NCBI RefSeq assembly: GCF_040096185.1
Contig: NZ_JBBMFF010000191.1
Location: forward strand, 1 to 21,675
Length of the DNA stretch: 21,675 nt
Origin: JAZOXB01 sp040096185
Lineage (GTDB): Bacteria > Bacillota > Clostridia > Oscillospirales > Oscillospiraceae
Reading direction: 5' to 3'
A program made the position numbers and the translations under genes. Positions 8,850-17,853 of this stretch are shown piece by piece. A model generated the notes under the pieces. It ran no database searches, had not been told where the DNA came from, and saw only the letters and a program-made list of their open reading frames with translations. Each line of letters opens with the position of its first letter. Within the stretch, counting starts at the first letter, position 1.

Positions 8850-8879
8850 ATATTATGCTGTGATATTCACAGATAATAT
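8850..8879 (-). promoter_or_regulatory. 30-bp dyad element in the oppA leader
   Basis: CTGTGA-TAT-TCACAG (8858-8872) is a perfect palindrome, and the symmetry extends outward by seven more pairs after one unpaired base (ATATTAT at 8850-8856 against ATAATAT at 8873-8879). It lies in the transcribed leader between the inferred transcription start (about 8939) and the ribosome binding site at 8835-8840. It could be the operator of a regulator or a stem in the mRNA that controls stability or ribosome access. I cannot name the regulator. Confidence 0.6.
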
Positions 8880-8894
8880 CGAGCAGAGCACTTG

Positions 8895-8913
8895 TGTCCG
8901 CATGCAGCGGACA
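8895..8913 (-). promoter_or_regulatory. Leader hairpin upstream of oppA
   Basis: TGTCCGC (8895-8901) pairs perfectly with GCGGACA (8907-8913) around a 5-nt loop, giving a GC-rich 7-bp stem near the 5' end of the inferred oppA transcript. Such stems often protect mRNA from 5' decay. No match to a riboswitch class that I know, and no T-tract. Confidence 0.55.
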
Positions 8914-8945
8914 ACCCTTGGATGCTTTCTGAAAAGTTTGGTAAT

Positions 8946-8974
8946 ACTATAGCACAATTCCCTTGCAGAATCAA
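8946..8974 (-). promoter_or_regulatory. Sigma-A type promoter of the opp operon
   Basis: On the minus strand, -35 TTGATT (plus positions 8969-8974), a 17-bp spacer, and -10 TATAGT (8946-8951) preceded by TGC, that is an extended -10. Each element differs little from consensus and the spacing is optimal. The predicted start is near 8939, leaving a leader of about 115 bases before the oppA ATG. A-tracts upstream (plus-strand 8975-9000 rich in A and T) may act as an UP element. Confidence 0.87.
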
Positions 8975-9146
8975 CAAAAAAGAACGAATTTTTTTCCCTT
9001 TGAAAATCTTCTGTGAATTTTTATAGCAGACTGGTGGATAATTTTTTTGATTTCATGAAATGTTCACAAGATACGCGCATTCTGACACGACCTGCCGAAA
9101 ATCACGTTTTCTGTCATCCACCGCAAGCGGAACCGCGCAAAAGCAT

Positions 9147-10844
9147 TCAGGCCTCCACCGGGGCATGCGCCTTGAGCCAGTCGCGGATACCGGAGCCGAT
9201 CTCGCGGATGCAGCCGTCCTCGTACGGTATACGCAGACCGACGCTTTGGCACAAATCGGCGAACGTCTTTGTTCCCGCCTGGTCGACAAAGGCCAGATAT
9301 TTCTCCCACGCTGCCTTGCGGTCCTGCAGAGAGAGCGTCCAGACCTGGAACGCGACCGTACCTGCCATACAATAATCAATATAGTACAGCGGATTGAGAT
9401 AAATGTGCGGTTTCCACTGCCAGTGGGCGTAGCGGCCGTAGAAGGGCAGGCCGTCCATGCTCAGCCAGGGGCGGTACTTCTTCTCGAGCTTCTCCCACAC
9501 GCCGTGGCGCTCATCCGGCGTCAGGTCCTCATTTTCATACATCAAATGCTGGAATTCATCCACCATGCAGCCATATGGGATAAAATCGAGGCTGTCTTCA
9601 CAGTGGGCAAGCTCGTATTTTGCCGTTTGCGCGCCGAAGAAATATTTATGATAATCCTGCGTCAGAAATTCCATGCTCATGGAGTGGCATTCGCAGGCCT
9701 CGATGGTCGGTTCGCGCAGGTCCGGGTAGATATCGCTGTTCATTGCGCGGTAAAATGCGAAGGCGTGACCGGCCTCGTGAGTCAGCACATCGACATCTCC
9801 GGCTGTGCCGTTAAAGTTCGAGAAGATAAACGGAGCCTTGTATTTTTCAAACATCGTACAGTAGCCGCCGGGGGCCTTGCCCTCGCGGGAGAGCACGTCG
9901 AGCAGCTCGTTGTCGTAGAGGAAGTCGATGAATTCCTTCGTCTCCGGGCTGAGCTCCTCATACATTCTGCGGCCTGCGGCGAGGATCTCCTCCGCCGTGC
10001 CCTCCGGGGTTGGGTTGCCGTCCGGGAAGCGGAACTTGTCGTCGTAAATGTGCAGGCGGTCGACGCCGATGCGCTTGCGCTGGGCCTCCTTGACCTCCGC
10101 AATGACGGGGACAAGATCGTTTGCGATCTGGTCGCGGAAGGCCGCCAGCTCCTTCTGTCCATAGCAGTTGCGGCCGAGGCGGTCATAGCCGAGCTGAATG
10201 AAGTTCGGATAGCCAAGCATGCGGCCCTGCGCATTGCGGTTGTGGACGAGCTTGTCATAGATCTCGTCCAGCTCCGCGCGGTTCGCATCAAAGGCCTTGC
10301 CCTCGGCCTCGTAAGCGGCGCGGCGTACGGCGCGGTCGGCGCTGACCTTGTACTTGCCGAGCATCGGCATGGGCATGGTCTTGCCGTCAAATTCCACGGT
10401 CATGTTGGCATAGAGCTTCTGATAGCGGGACGTCAGGCGGTTTTCCTCCTGCATAAGCTCCACAAGCTCCGGCTTGAAGCTGCGGCGGCTGATCTCGAGC
10501 TTCAGGAACAGCAGGCTGCCGTAATGGGCCTCCAGCTCCGGGCGGAACTTCGAGTCCAGCATGGCCTCGTTCAGGCGCTGGAAATAGACGCTCAGCTGGG
10601 GCCAGCTCTCGTCGAAGAACGTTGACTCGGCGTCATAGAATTCATCACGCGTGTCGATGGTATGGCGGGCATTGGCAAGGCTTCCCATCGTGTTGAACTC
10701 CACGGACAGGTCCGTAACGCGGTCGTACTGCGCGATCTGCTCCTGCGCGCTTTCGGCAGCGAGGAAGGCCTCGGTGCAGGCCGTCAGGTTCGCCTTCATG
10801 GCTTCCAGGTCGGGACGGGAATAGGGCATTTCAGAAAACTTCAT
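9147..10844 (-). CDS. pepF: M3-family oligoendopeptidase
   Basis: A cytoplasmic zinc metallopeptidase that cuts short peptides; 565 residues, the normal length for the M3 oligoendopeptidase (PepF-like) group. The zinc motif HEAGH is at 356-360 and the third ligand is E385 in ECHSMSMEF, 25 residues later, as the family requires. Other conserved parts include GGYCTMF (326-332), FNGTAGDVDVLTHE (344-357) and the C-terminal LYYIDYCMA region (486-494) with the tyrosine-rich substrate site. No signal peptide. AAGGAG lies seven bases before the ATG. The gene follows the GH13 amylase after 46 bp, so it may be read as the last gene of the glycogen operon. It also lies directly upstream of the opp operon promoter, and digestion of peptides imported by Opp is a natural role. 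No clear intrinsic terminator is seen after it. Confidence 0.95.
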   Translation of the reverse strand: MKFSEMPYSRPDLEAMKANLTACTEAFLAAESAQEQIAQYDRVTDLSVEFNTMGSLANARHTIDTRDEFYDAESTFFDESWPQLSVYFQRLNEAMLDSKFRPELEAHYGSLLFLKLEISRRSFKPELVELMQEENRLTSRYQKLYANMTVEFDGKTMPMPMLGKYKVSADRAVRRAAYEAEGKAFDANRAELDEIYDKLVHNRNAQGRMLGYPNFIQLGYDRLGRNCYGQKELAAFRDQIANDLVPVIAEVKEAQRKRIGVDRLHIYDDKFRFPDGNPTPEGTAEEILAAGRRMYEELSPETKEFIDFLYDNELLDVLSREGKAPGGYCTMFEKYKAPFIFSNFNGTAGDVDVLTHEAGHAFAFYRAMNSDIYPDLREPTIEACECHSMSMEFLTQDYHKYFFGAQTAKYELAHCEDSLDFIPYGCMVDEFQHLMYENEDLTPDERHGVWEKLEKKYRPWLSMDGLPFYGRYAHWQWKPHIYLNPLYYIDYCMAGTVAFQVWTLSLQDRKAAWEKYLAFVDQAGTKTFADLCQSVGLRIPYEDGCIREIGSGIRDWLKAHAPVEA

Positions 10845-10890
10845 GGGATCGCTCCTTTCGTATCGTTTGGGGTGTCGCCGGGAGATATTT

Positions 10891-12765
10891 CTACTCTATA
10901 GAGATATGCGCTTCGGGATCCGACGGTTCCAGCAGGCAGAAGCCGCCGCGCATCAGGACAACCTCACCCGTGGGCGACGGCGCCGCGCTTTCGGCAAAGC
11001 GGACGCGGCCTGCAGGCAGGACCCACTCCCCGATGGAATGGTTCACGCACACGACGACGCGCTCGCCTCCAATCGAGCGGGAAAAGGCGATACGGCCGTT
11101 TCCGGCGGCCAGCACGCGCAGGCCGCCGCGCCGCAGGGCCTCGCTGCTGCCGCGCAGGGCGGTCATCATGCGGTAATAGGCCCGCAGCTCCCCGTCCTCG
11201 CGGCCCCATGGATAACAGGTGCGGCAGAACGGATCCTCAAAGCCCTCCATCCCGGCCTCGTCGCCGTAGTAGATGCACGGCATACCGGGCAGTGTAAACT
11301 GCAGGAAGGCCGCCATGCGCAGCCGCATCAGGGCGGTCTTGCGCTGCACCGGCGTCATGCGGCGGTGCGCCCGCTCGTCCTTCGTGCCGCGGAACGGCTC
11401 GCCCAGCACGGTCAGGATGCGCGGCGTGTCATGCGTGCCAAGGTGGTTCATCACGCAGGAGAGCACCTCGGGCGGATAATTCTCCGCCAGCGTCATCAGG
11501 CTTTCGCCCAGCGCCGTGCCGTCGTCCGCATCCGTCAGGAAGGCCACGATGGCGTTGCGCCACGGGTAATTCATGACGGAATCCAGCTCGCCGTCGACAA
11601 AATAGCGGCGGGAAACGCCATAGGCACGCTTGTTCGACGCGTCCTCCCAGACCTCGCCGAGCAGCAGGCTCTGCGGATCGATCTGCCGCATCCGGCGGCG
11701 CAGGCGGCGAACAAATTCATCCGGCAGCTCGTCGACGACGTCGAGCCGGAAGCCATCCGCTCCGAGGCGCAGCCAGTGGGCGATGACGGAGTCCTCATCC
11801 TCGATAATATAATGGAGATACGTCTCGTCCAGCTCCTCGACGCACGGGAGCGTGCGGATGCCCCACCAGGCCTCGTAATCGTCGGGATAACGGTGGAAGC
11901 GATACCAGCGGCGGTACGGCGAATTCGGGTCGGACGCCGCGCCGTGGCCAAACACATGCTTCGCGTCAAAATAGACGCTGTTGCTGCCCGTGTGGGAGAA
12001 CACGCCGTCGAGAATGACGCGCATGCCGCGCGCATGGGCAGCGTCACACAGGGTGCGGAAGTCCTCCTCCGTGCCGAGCATGGGGTCCGGGCGGCGATAG
12101 TCGGCCGTGTCATAGCGGTGGTTCGACCACGCCATGAAAATCGGGTTCAGGTAGAGAACGCCGACGCCAAGCTCCTGCAGATACGGCAGCTTTTCGCGGA
12201 TGCCCGCGAAATTTCCGCCGAAGAAATCGTTGTTGCGCACCTCGCCCTGCGCATCGGGGCGGTACTCCGGCAGCTCATCGGGGCTTTCGTGCACCCAGAA
12301 CGGCTGGAGCTTATAGGTCAGGTCGCAGCTTCCGCTGCGGGCAAAGCGGTCAGGGAAGATCTGGTACATCACGGCGCCCGGTGCAAAGTCCGGCACCCGG
12401 AAATCGGCCGGAATGACGCTGAGCTGCCACTTCTCCCCTGCCTCCATATTCGTATCGCTCCCCTGACGGAACAGGCGGAAGCTGCCACCGCCGCGCTTGT
12501 CGATGCGGAACCAGTAAAAATGCAGCCCGGTCTCCTGCCGCGTGAATTCCAGACGCCAGAGCTCATAGCCGTCCTCGCCGCGCGAGGCGAAGGAAAACGG
12601 CAGCTCGGCGCACACAGCGTGCTCGCTGTCCTCCAGCATCAGGCGGACGCCGGAGGCGCCGACCTCCGTCGGGATGCGGATCTGCAGAACGCAGCACTCC
12701 CCCGTCCGGAGCGTTCCGAACGGGGTCTTGTACTGCGTCTGACGGCTGTCAAACAGGATACGCAT
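10891..12765 (-). CDS. GH13 alpha-amylase family enzyme (neopullulanase-like)
   Basis: A 624-residue alpha-glucan hydrolase without signal peptide, so cytoplasmic. The first 120 residues resemble the CBM34-type N-terminal domain of cyclomaltodextrinase/neopullulanase enzymes (FDSRQTQYKTPFG at 5-17). The catalytic barrel follows: YQIFPDRF (134-141), NNDFFGGN (178-185), LYLNPIF (204-210), D253 in DGVFSHTG, nucleophile D342 in GFRLDVVDE, acid/base E371 in GEVWE, and D446 in HLGTHD. The C-terminal beta domain ends near 620. Likely to hydrolyse linear or lightly branched maltodextrins, including pullulan-like alpha-1,6 bonds, released from glycogen; exact specificity cannot be read. An upstream in-frame ATG at 12897 would only translate glgP in the wrong frame. 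The chosen start is one base after the glgP stop (TGAGATG), with a weak RBS, indicating coupling. Confidence 0.95.
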   Translation of the reverse strand: MRILFDSRQTQYKTPFGTLRTGECCVLQIRIPTEVGASGVRLMLEDSEHAVCAELPFSFASRGEDGYELWRLEFTRQETGLHFYWFRIDKRGGGSFRLFRQGSDTNMEAGEKWQLSVIPADFRVPDFAPGAVMYQIFPDRFARSGSCDLTYKLQPFWVHESPDELPEYRPDAQGEVRNNDFFGGNFAGIREKLPYLQELGVGVLYLNPIFMAWSNHRYDTADYRRPDPMLGTEEDFRTLCDAAHARGMRVILDGVFSHTGSNSVYFDAKHVFGHGAASDPNSPYRRWYRFHRYPDDYEAWWGIRTLPCVEELDETYLHYIIEDEDSVIAHWLRLGADGFRLDVVDELPDEFVRRLRRRMRQIDPQSLLLGEVWEDASNKRAYGVSRRYFVDGELDSVMNYPWRNAIVAFLTDADDGTALGESLMTLAENYPPEVLSCVMNHLGTHDTPRILTVLGEPFRGTKDERAHRRMTPVQRKTALMRLRMAAFLQFTLPGMPCIYYGDEAGMEGFEDPFCRTCYPWGREDGELRAYYRMMTALRGSSEALRRGGLRVLAAGNGRIAFSRSIGGERVVVCVNHSIGEWVLPAGRVRFAESAAPSPTGEVVLMRGGFCLLEPSDPEAHISIE

Positions 12766-12766
12766 C

Positions 12767-15229
12767 TCAGTCGAGATTCCAGATCTCGTCCGCGTATTCC
12801 TTGACGGCGCGGTCCGAGGAGAAGATGCCGGCCTTGGCGATGTTGATGAGGGACATGCGGGCAAAGCGCTGCTTATCCTGATAGACCGCGGCGACATCGC
12901 GCTGCGCGCGGGCGTAATCCTGGAAATCGGCCAGCGTCATATAGGGGTCAGCCGTGCCGAAGCGGTTCGTGAGCAGCGAATCGACCAGATCGTCGAAGCG
13001 CTGGCCGAGCACGCCGGACGTGAGCATATCGAGCACGGCCTGCAGCTCCGGCGTGATGAATTCCGTCGGATGGTAGCCGCGCTGCCACAGCTCCTCGACC
13101 TCATGGGCCTTCATGCCGAAGAGAAAGATGTTCTCGTCGCCGACCTGCTCGTGGATCTCGACGTTCGCGCCGTCGAGCGTGCCAATGGTCACGGCGCCGT
13201 TGATCATGAGCTTCATGTTGCCGGTGCCGGAGGCCTCCTTGCCCGCGATGGAGATCTGCTCAGAGATATCGGCGGCCGGGATGATGATCTCCGCAAGGGA
13301 GACCTTATAGTCCTCGAGGAAGACGACCTTCAGCTTGTCGTTGACGTCCGGGTCGTTATTGATGAGCTTCGACGCAGCGACGATGAGGCTGATGATCTGC
13401 TTGGCGCGGATATAGCCCGCGGAGGCCTTGGCCGCGAAGATGAACGTGCGGGGCATGAAATCGCCGTGCGGATTGGCCTTGATCTGGCGGTAGAGATACA
13501 GAACATGCAGGATGTTGAGCAGCTGGCGCTTGTACTCATGCAGGCGCTTGATCTGGATATCGAAAATGGAATCCGGGTCGACGCGCACGCCGTTCTGGTT
13601 CTCGATGAGAGCGGCGAGGCGCTCCTTGTTCTTGCGCTTGATGGCCATGAGGTCCGCAAGCACCTTTTCGTCATTCTGATACGGCAGGAGCTTTTCGAGT
13701 GCGCGGGCATCCCGCAGGAAGTCGCCGCCGATGAGCTGCTTGAGATAATCCGTCAGCAGCGGATCGGACTGGCACAGCCAACGGCGATAGGCAATGCCGT
13801 TCGTCACGTTCAGGAAGCGCTCCGGCGTGATCTGGCAGTAGTCACGGAAGATGCCGTTGCGCAGGATGTCCGTGTGCAGCTTGGAAACACCGTTGACCTT
13901 GTGGCAGGCGGCAAGGCAGAGGTTCGCCATGCGGACCTCGTTGTTCGCGATGACGGCCATATAGTTGATCTTGCCCCAGTCGTTCGGGTAGACCGCGCAC
14001 AGGTGCTCGATGAGGCGGCGGTTGATCTCCTGGCAGATGGAGTAGACGCGCGGCAGCTGCTCGCGGAACAGATCGACGTTCCAGCGCTCGAGGGCCTCGC
14101 TCATAACGGTGTGGTTCGTATAGGACAGCGTGCGGCAGGTGATGTCCCACGCCTCGTCCCAGCCGAAGTCGTGCTCATCGATGAGCAGGCGCATCAGCTC
14201 CGGCACACACAGGGCCGGATGGGTGTCGTTGATGTGGATGGCGACCTTTTCCGGCAGGTTCGTGTAGGTGCGGTATTTCTTATAGTGCTTCTTCAGGATG
14301 CTCTGCAGCGAGGCGGAGACGAGCAGGTACTGCTGCTTCAGGCGCAGGCGCTTGCCCTGAATGTGGTCGTCTGCCGGATAGAGGACCTTGGAGATGGTCT
14401 CGGCCATGGCGTTGCGCTCCAGCGCGCGGACATAATCGCCGCGGGAGAACGCGGCCATATCGAAGCTCTGCGGCAGCTTGGCGCTCCACAGGACAAGGCG
14501 GTTGGCGGCATCGCTGTCATAGCCGGAGATATACATGTCATACGGCACGGCCATGACGGAGCTGTAGCCGACCTGCGCGACCTTGAAGCGGTCGTTGTCC
14601 ATCCACTCGCGGACCTCGCCGCCGAACTTGACCTCCACGGCGTCGTCCTCGCGGGCCTGCAGCCACACGTCGCCCATCTCGAGCCAGTTGTCCGGGAATT
14701 CCATCTGCCAGCCGTCGACGATCTTCTGCTTGAAGATGCCGAATTCATAGCGGATGGAAAAGCCGGTCATCGGGTAGTCCATGCCGGTCGCGGCATCCAT
14801 ATAGCAGGAGGCCAGACGGCCAAGGCCGCCGTTTCCAAGGCCGGCGTCGGGATCGATGGCGTAGATCTCATCGATGTCGAAGCCTGCATCAGCCAGTGCC
14901 TTGCGGAACTCCGCCTCCAGCCCGAGGTTAAAGAGGTTATTGCGCAGGCTGGTGCCGACCAGGAACTCCATCGACATATAATAAACTTCCTTGCGCTCCT
15001 TTTCGGTGCAGCGGTTGCCGAAGACGCGGTTCTTCTCCGTCAGCAGCTCGCGGACGCTGATGCACAGCGCGCGATAGACCTGCTTCTGGGTGGCGTCGGC
15101 AAGCTCGCAGCCGAAGATGCGGCGCAGCGTGTCGTTGAGCAGCTCCGTGGGCTGAATGGCGCGCTCGGGACGGGCGTCATTCTCCGCAAGCTTCTGGATC
15201 TTCTGTTTGGAATTTTGCTTCTTGTTCAT
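12767..15229 (-). CDS. glgP: Glycogen phosphorylase GlgP
   Basis: Releases glucose-1-phosphate from the non-reducing ends of glycogen or maltodextrin using inorganic phosphate and pyridoxal phosphate. The 820 residues match the normal family length of about 800. Visible signatures: YYMSMEFLVG (83-92), LGNGGLGRLA (131-140), HINDTHPA (332-339), FDIQIKRLHEYKRQ (556-569), and the PLP site EASGTGNMK with K673, followed by NGAVTIGTLDGANVEI. The first 25 residues are K/Q-rich, an ordinary tail. AGGAGG stands four bases before the ATG, a rather short spacing. The gene is 55 bp behind glgA and one base before the amylase, so synthesis and breakdown genes share a transcript. No allosteric region like that of animal phosphorylase is evident. 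Confidence 0.97.
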   Translation of the reverse strand: MNKKQNSKQKIQKLAENDARPERAIQPTELLNDTLRRIFGCELADATQKQVYRALCISVRELLTEKNRVFGNRCTEKERKEVYYMSMEFLVGTSLRNNLFNLGLEAEFRKALADAGFDIDEIYAIDPDAGLGNGGLGRLASCYMDAATGMDYPMTGFSIRYEFGIFKQKIVDGWQMEFPDNWLEMGDVWLQAREDDAVEVKFGGEVREWMDNDRFKVAQVGYSSVMAVPYDMYISGYDSDAANRLVLWSAKLPQSFDMAAFSRGDYVRALERNAMAETISKVLYPADDHIQGKRLRLKQQYLLVSASLQSILKKHYKKYRTYTNLPEKVAIHINDTHPALCVPELMRLLIDEHDFGWDEAWDITCRTLSYTNHTVMSEALERWNVDLFREQLPRVYSICQEINRRLIEHLCAVYPNDWGKINYMAVIANNEVRMANLCLAACHKVNGVSKLHTDILRNGIFRDYCQITPERFLNVTNGIAYRRWLCQSDPLLTDYLKQLIGGDFLRDARALEKLLPYQNDEKVLADLMAIKRKNKERLAALIENQNGVRVDPDSIFDIQIKRLHEYKRQLLNILHVLYLYRQIKANPHGDFMPRTFIFAAKASAGYIRAKQIISLIVAASKLINNDPDVNDKLKVVFLEDYKVSLAEIIIPAADISEQISIAGKEASGTGNMKLMINGAVTIGTLDGANVEIHEQVGDENIFLFGMKAHEVEELWQRGYHPTEFITPELQAVLDMLTSGVLGQRFDDLVDSLLTNRFGTADPYMTLADFQDYARAQRDVAAVYQDKQRFARMSLINIAKAGIFSSDRAVKEYADEIWNLD

Positions 15230-15284
15230 GGGGCCTCCTAAAGTTTTCCGTAATTCCGGAATCAGCGTTTGAAATCATGATTTA

Positions 15285-16721
15285 TTACTGCTTGCCGTAG
15301 AGCAATTCGCTGTACAGCTGCATATATTCGTTGGCCGGGACCTGCCAGCTGAAGTCACACTCCATATCATGGCGGGCCAGCCTGTTCCAGGCGTCGCGGT
15401 CGCCGTAATACAGGCCCGCTGCGCGGTCGATGGCGCCGAGGAAATCATCGGCGTTGTAGCTCTGGAAGGTAAAGCCGCGGCCCTCACCCGTTTCGGGATT
15501 GTAGGGCGGGACGGTGTCGCGCAGGCCACCGGTCGAGGCGACGATGGGCACGGTGCCGTAGTGCATGGCGATGAGCTGGGACAGGCCGCAGGGCTCGGAC
15601 TTTGACGGCATGAGATACATGTCGCAGCCCGCATAGACACGGGAGGCGAGCGCCGGGTCGAAGCACAGCCGGACGGCGATGCGGCCGGGATACTGGCGAG
15701 CCAGCGCGCTTAGGGCGTACTCATACTGCTTTTCGCCCGTGCCGACGATGACGAGCTGGATCTCGCGCTCCATCAGGCGCTGGCCGATGTAGCACAGCAG
15801 GTCGATGCCCTTGTGCCCGGCCAGGCGCGTGACCATGCCGAGGATGGGAGCGTCCGTGTCGGTGCTCAGGCCCATCTCCTCGCGCAGGGCGCGCTTGTTG
15901 ACCCATTTGCCGTTCATATCGGCGGCGGAATAGTTCGCGCTCAGGGCGCAGTCCGTCTCGGGGTCAAAGACATCGGTGTCGATGCCGTTCGTAATGCCCC
16001 ACAGCCACGCATTGCGCAGCACGCCGTCGAGGCGGTGGGCATAGTACGGATAGCGCAGCTCCTCGGCATAGGACTTGGAGACCGTCGTGACGATGTCCGA
16101 GAGCTCGATGGCGCCCTTCATCATGTTGATCGCGCCGTCAAACGTCAGGCTCGCGCGGTATTCATCCGGCAGGCCGAGAATATTGTCGAAGAACGACGCA
16201 TCGGCCCAGCCCTGATACTCCACGTTGTGGATGGTAAAGACAAGCTTCGTCTGCGGGCACCAGTCATGGTACAGCGCGCGCAGATATACCGGCGTCATGG
16301 CCGCCTGCCAGTCGTGGCAGTGCAGGATATCGGGCTTGAAGTCGAGGAAGTACAGCGCGGCCATCACGGCCTTTGAGAAATAGGCGAAGCGCTCACCGTC
16401 GTCGAAATCGCCGTAAACGGTGCTGCGCGCGCCGAAATAGTAGTCGTTGTCGATGAAGTAGACCTGCAGCTTCTTGCGGCGGGACTTCAGGCGCAGGATG
16501 CCGACATAGCTCTCGCGCCACGCCAGCTCCATGGAGAAGGAGCCGACCTGCTCCGTTTCGACGGCCGGATTCTCCTTGATGCGCTTATAGTACGGCAGGA
16601 ACAGGCAGATCTCGTTGCCCTTCAGCTTGGACAGCGCGTTGGGAAGCGCCTGCATCACGTCGCCCAGGCCGCCCGTTTTGACGAACGGGGCAGCCTCGGA
16701 GGCGACCATTGCGATCCTCAT
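15285..16721 (-). CDS. glgA: Glycogen synthase GlgA (ADP-glucose, GT5)
   Basis: Elongates alpha-1,4-glucan with ADP-glucose. The protein has 478 residues, normal for bacterial GlgA. KTGGLGDV (15-22) binds ADP-glucose; HCHDW (134-138), TIHNVEYQG (163-171), NGIDTDVF (245-252), R299 and K304 in TRLAGHKG, and E376 in SKSEPCGLSQL are the catalytic and binding signatures of GT5 enzymes. The start is MRIAMVASEAAPF, which matches the family N-terminus; an earlier in-frame ATG at 16817 lies inside glgD and gives an arginine-rich nonsense sequence. Its ATG overlaps the glgD stop as ATGA (4 bp), with GGAGAGG upstream, so the two are translationally coupled. Confidence 0.97.
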   Translation of the reverse strand: MRIAMVASEAAPFVKTGGLGDVMQALPNALSKLKGNEICLFLPYYKRIKENPAVETEQVGSFSMELAWRESYVGILRLKSRRKKLQVYFIDNDYYFGARSTVYGDFDDGERFAYFSKAVMAALYFLDFKPDILHCHDWQAAMTPVYLRALYHDWCPQTKLVFTIHNVEYQGWADASFFDNILGLPDEYRASLTFDGAINMMKGAIELSDIVTTVSKSYAEELRYPYYAHRLDGVLRNAWLWGITNGIDTDVFDPETDCALSANYSAADMNGKWVNKRALREEMGLSTDTDAPILGMVTRLAGHKGIDLLCYIGQRLMEREIQLVIVGTGEKQYEYALSALARQYPGRIAVRLCFDPALASRVYAGCDMYLMPSKSEPCGLSQLIAMHYGTVPIVASTGGLRDTVPPYNPETGEGRGFTFQSYNADDFLGAIDRAAGLYYGDRDAWNRLARHDMECDFSWQVPANEYMQLYSELLYGKQ

Positions 16722-17836
16722 ACGACCTCTCCTCTCTTGAACACCAGCGGATGATCCATGGTGCCGCGCAGCACGGCGCCCGGACGGACGACGACGTCCA
16801 TATCCATGATGACGCACTCCAGATCGGCACCCTCGCCGATGGTGCAGCGCTGCATGATGACGCTGTTGCGCACGGATGCGCCCTCGCCGAGCTTCACGCT
16901 GCGGAACAGGACGGAATTGACGGCGGAGCCCTCGAGCACGCAGCCGTCTGCCACGACGCAGTCGTCGATCTCGGAATGCTCGCCGTAGTAGGCAGGCACC
17001 TCGTCGCGGACCTTCGTGTAGATCGTCAGGTCCTCGCGGGCGAACAGGCCATGGCGGATCTCCGGGCGGATGAGGGCGAGGCTGTTGTGGAAGAACTCCG
17101 TCGTGCTCTCGTTGAACAGTGCCACGCCGTCATAGCGGTAGGCGTTGACCTTCATGCCGGTCTCCGCAAAGCCGTGCATGACAAGGTCGCGCTCGAAATG
17201 GTAGCGGTTGTGGGCCACGGCCTCCGTGACCTCACGCATGAGCAGCTCGCGGCGGATGACGAACAGGCCCATGGAGGCAAGATACTGCTCGCCTGCGCAG
17301 TAGTCGACGGCCACGTCCGTCACGCGGTCATCCGCGTCGACCTTCACGGCCAGATCGAGCTGCTTCTGCCCGTTGCAAATGCCGTCCTTCACCACGACGG
17401 TGACGTCCGCGCCCGAGGCGGCGTGGGCCTCGACGATCTTTTCCAGATTGATGGCGCACAGCACGCCGCTGTCGGCCAGAACGACATATTCCTCCGTGGA
17501 GATTTTCAGGAAATTCATGGCGGAATCCAGCGCCTCGAGCTTGCCGCGGTAGCTGCCGTTGTGGCCCATGGCAAACGGCGTCAGGAATTCCAGGCCGCCC
17601 TCACCGAGCTCGAGGTCCCACTCCTGCCCGGAGCCGATGTGGTTCATAAGGGACTGATAATTATACTTCGTGATGATACCGATATGGCGAATGGCAGAAT
17701 TCGTCATGTTCGACAGGGAGAAATCGATCTGACGATAGCGCCCGCCGTAGGGCAGGGATGCCATGGTGCGCTTGTTCGTCAGCTCGCCGAGGGAGCTGTC
17801 ATAGATGTTCGCAAAGATGATGCCCATCGTAGTCAT
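16718..17836 (-). CDS. glgD: GlgD, regulatory subunit of ADP-glucose pyrophosphorylase
   Basis: A 372-residue paralogue of GlgC. In Firmicutes GlgD pairs with GlgC and raises activity, while having little or none itself. The nucleotidyl-transferase fold is visible (SLPYGGRYRQIDFSLSNMTN, 27-46) and so is the C-terminal left-handed helix region of hexapeptide-like repeats (about 285-355). The N-terminal LAGGxGxRL substrate loop of GlgC is absent (here GIIFANIYDSSLGELT), which fits the non-catalytic role. The start MTTMGIIF is supported by GGGAGGA about nine bases upstream; a start seven codons earlier would lie on top of this RBS. Located 17 bp behind glgC and overlapping glgA. Confidence 0.96.
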   Translation of the reverse strand: MTTMGIIFANIYDSSLGELTNKRTMASLPYGGRYRQIDFSLSNMTNSAIRHIGIITKYNYQSLMNHIGSGQEWDLELGEGGLEFLTPFAMGHNGSYRGKLEALDSAMNFLKISTEEYVVLADSGVLCAINLEKIVEAHAASGADVTVVVKDGICNGQKQLDLAVKVDADDRVTDVAVDYCAGEQYLASMGLFVIRRELLMREVTEAVAHNRYHFERDLVMHGFAETGMKVNAYRYDGVALFNESTTEFFHNSLALIRPEIRHGLFAREDLTIYTKVRDEVPAYYGEHSEIDDCVVADGCVLEGSAVNSVLFRSVKLGEGASVRNSVIMQRCTIGEGADLECVIMDMDVVVRPGAVLRGTMDHPLVFKRGEVV

Positions 17837-17853
17837 GGTTCTTGTCCTCCCTC

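Noticed and set aside
8825..8940. T-box or other known riboswitch in the oppA leader
   Set aside because: No T-box AGGGTGGNACCGCG sequence, no intrinsic terminator before the gene and no known aptamer core that I can recognise.
9050..9061. Palindrome ATTTCATGAAAT between pepF and the opp promoter
   Set aside because: A short AT-rich palindrome without a T-tract or wider symmetry is likely by chance; it does not act as an obvious terminator.
12766..12897. Upstream start for the GH13 enzyme
   Set aside because: The extra 44 residues are a serine/arginine-rich out-of-frame reading of the glgP end; the start coupled to the glgP stop is better.
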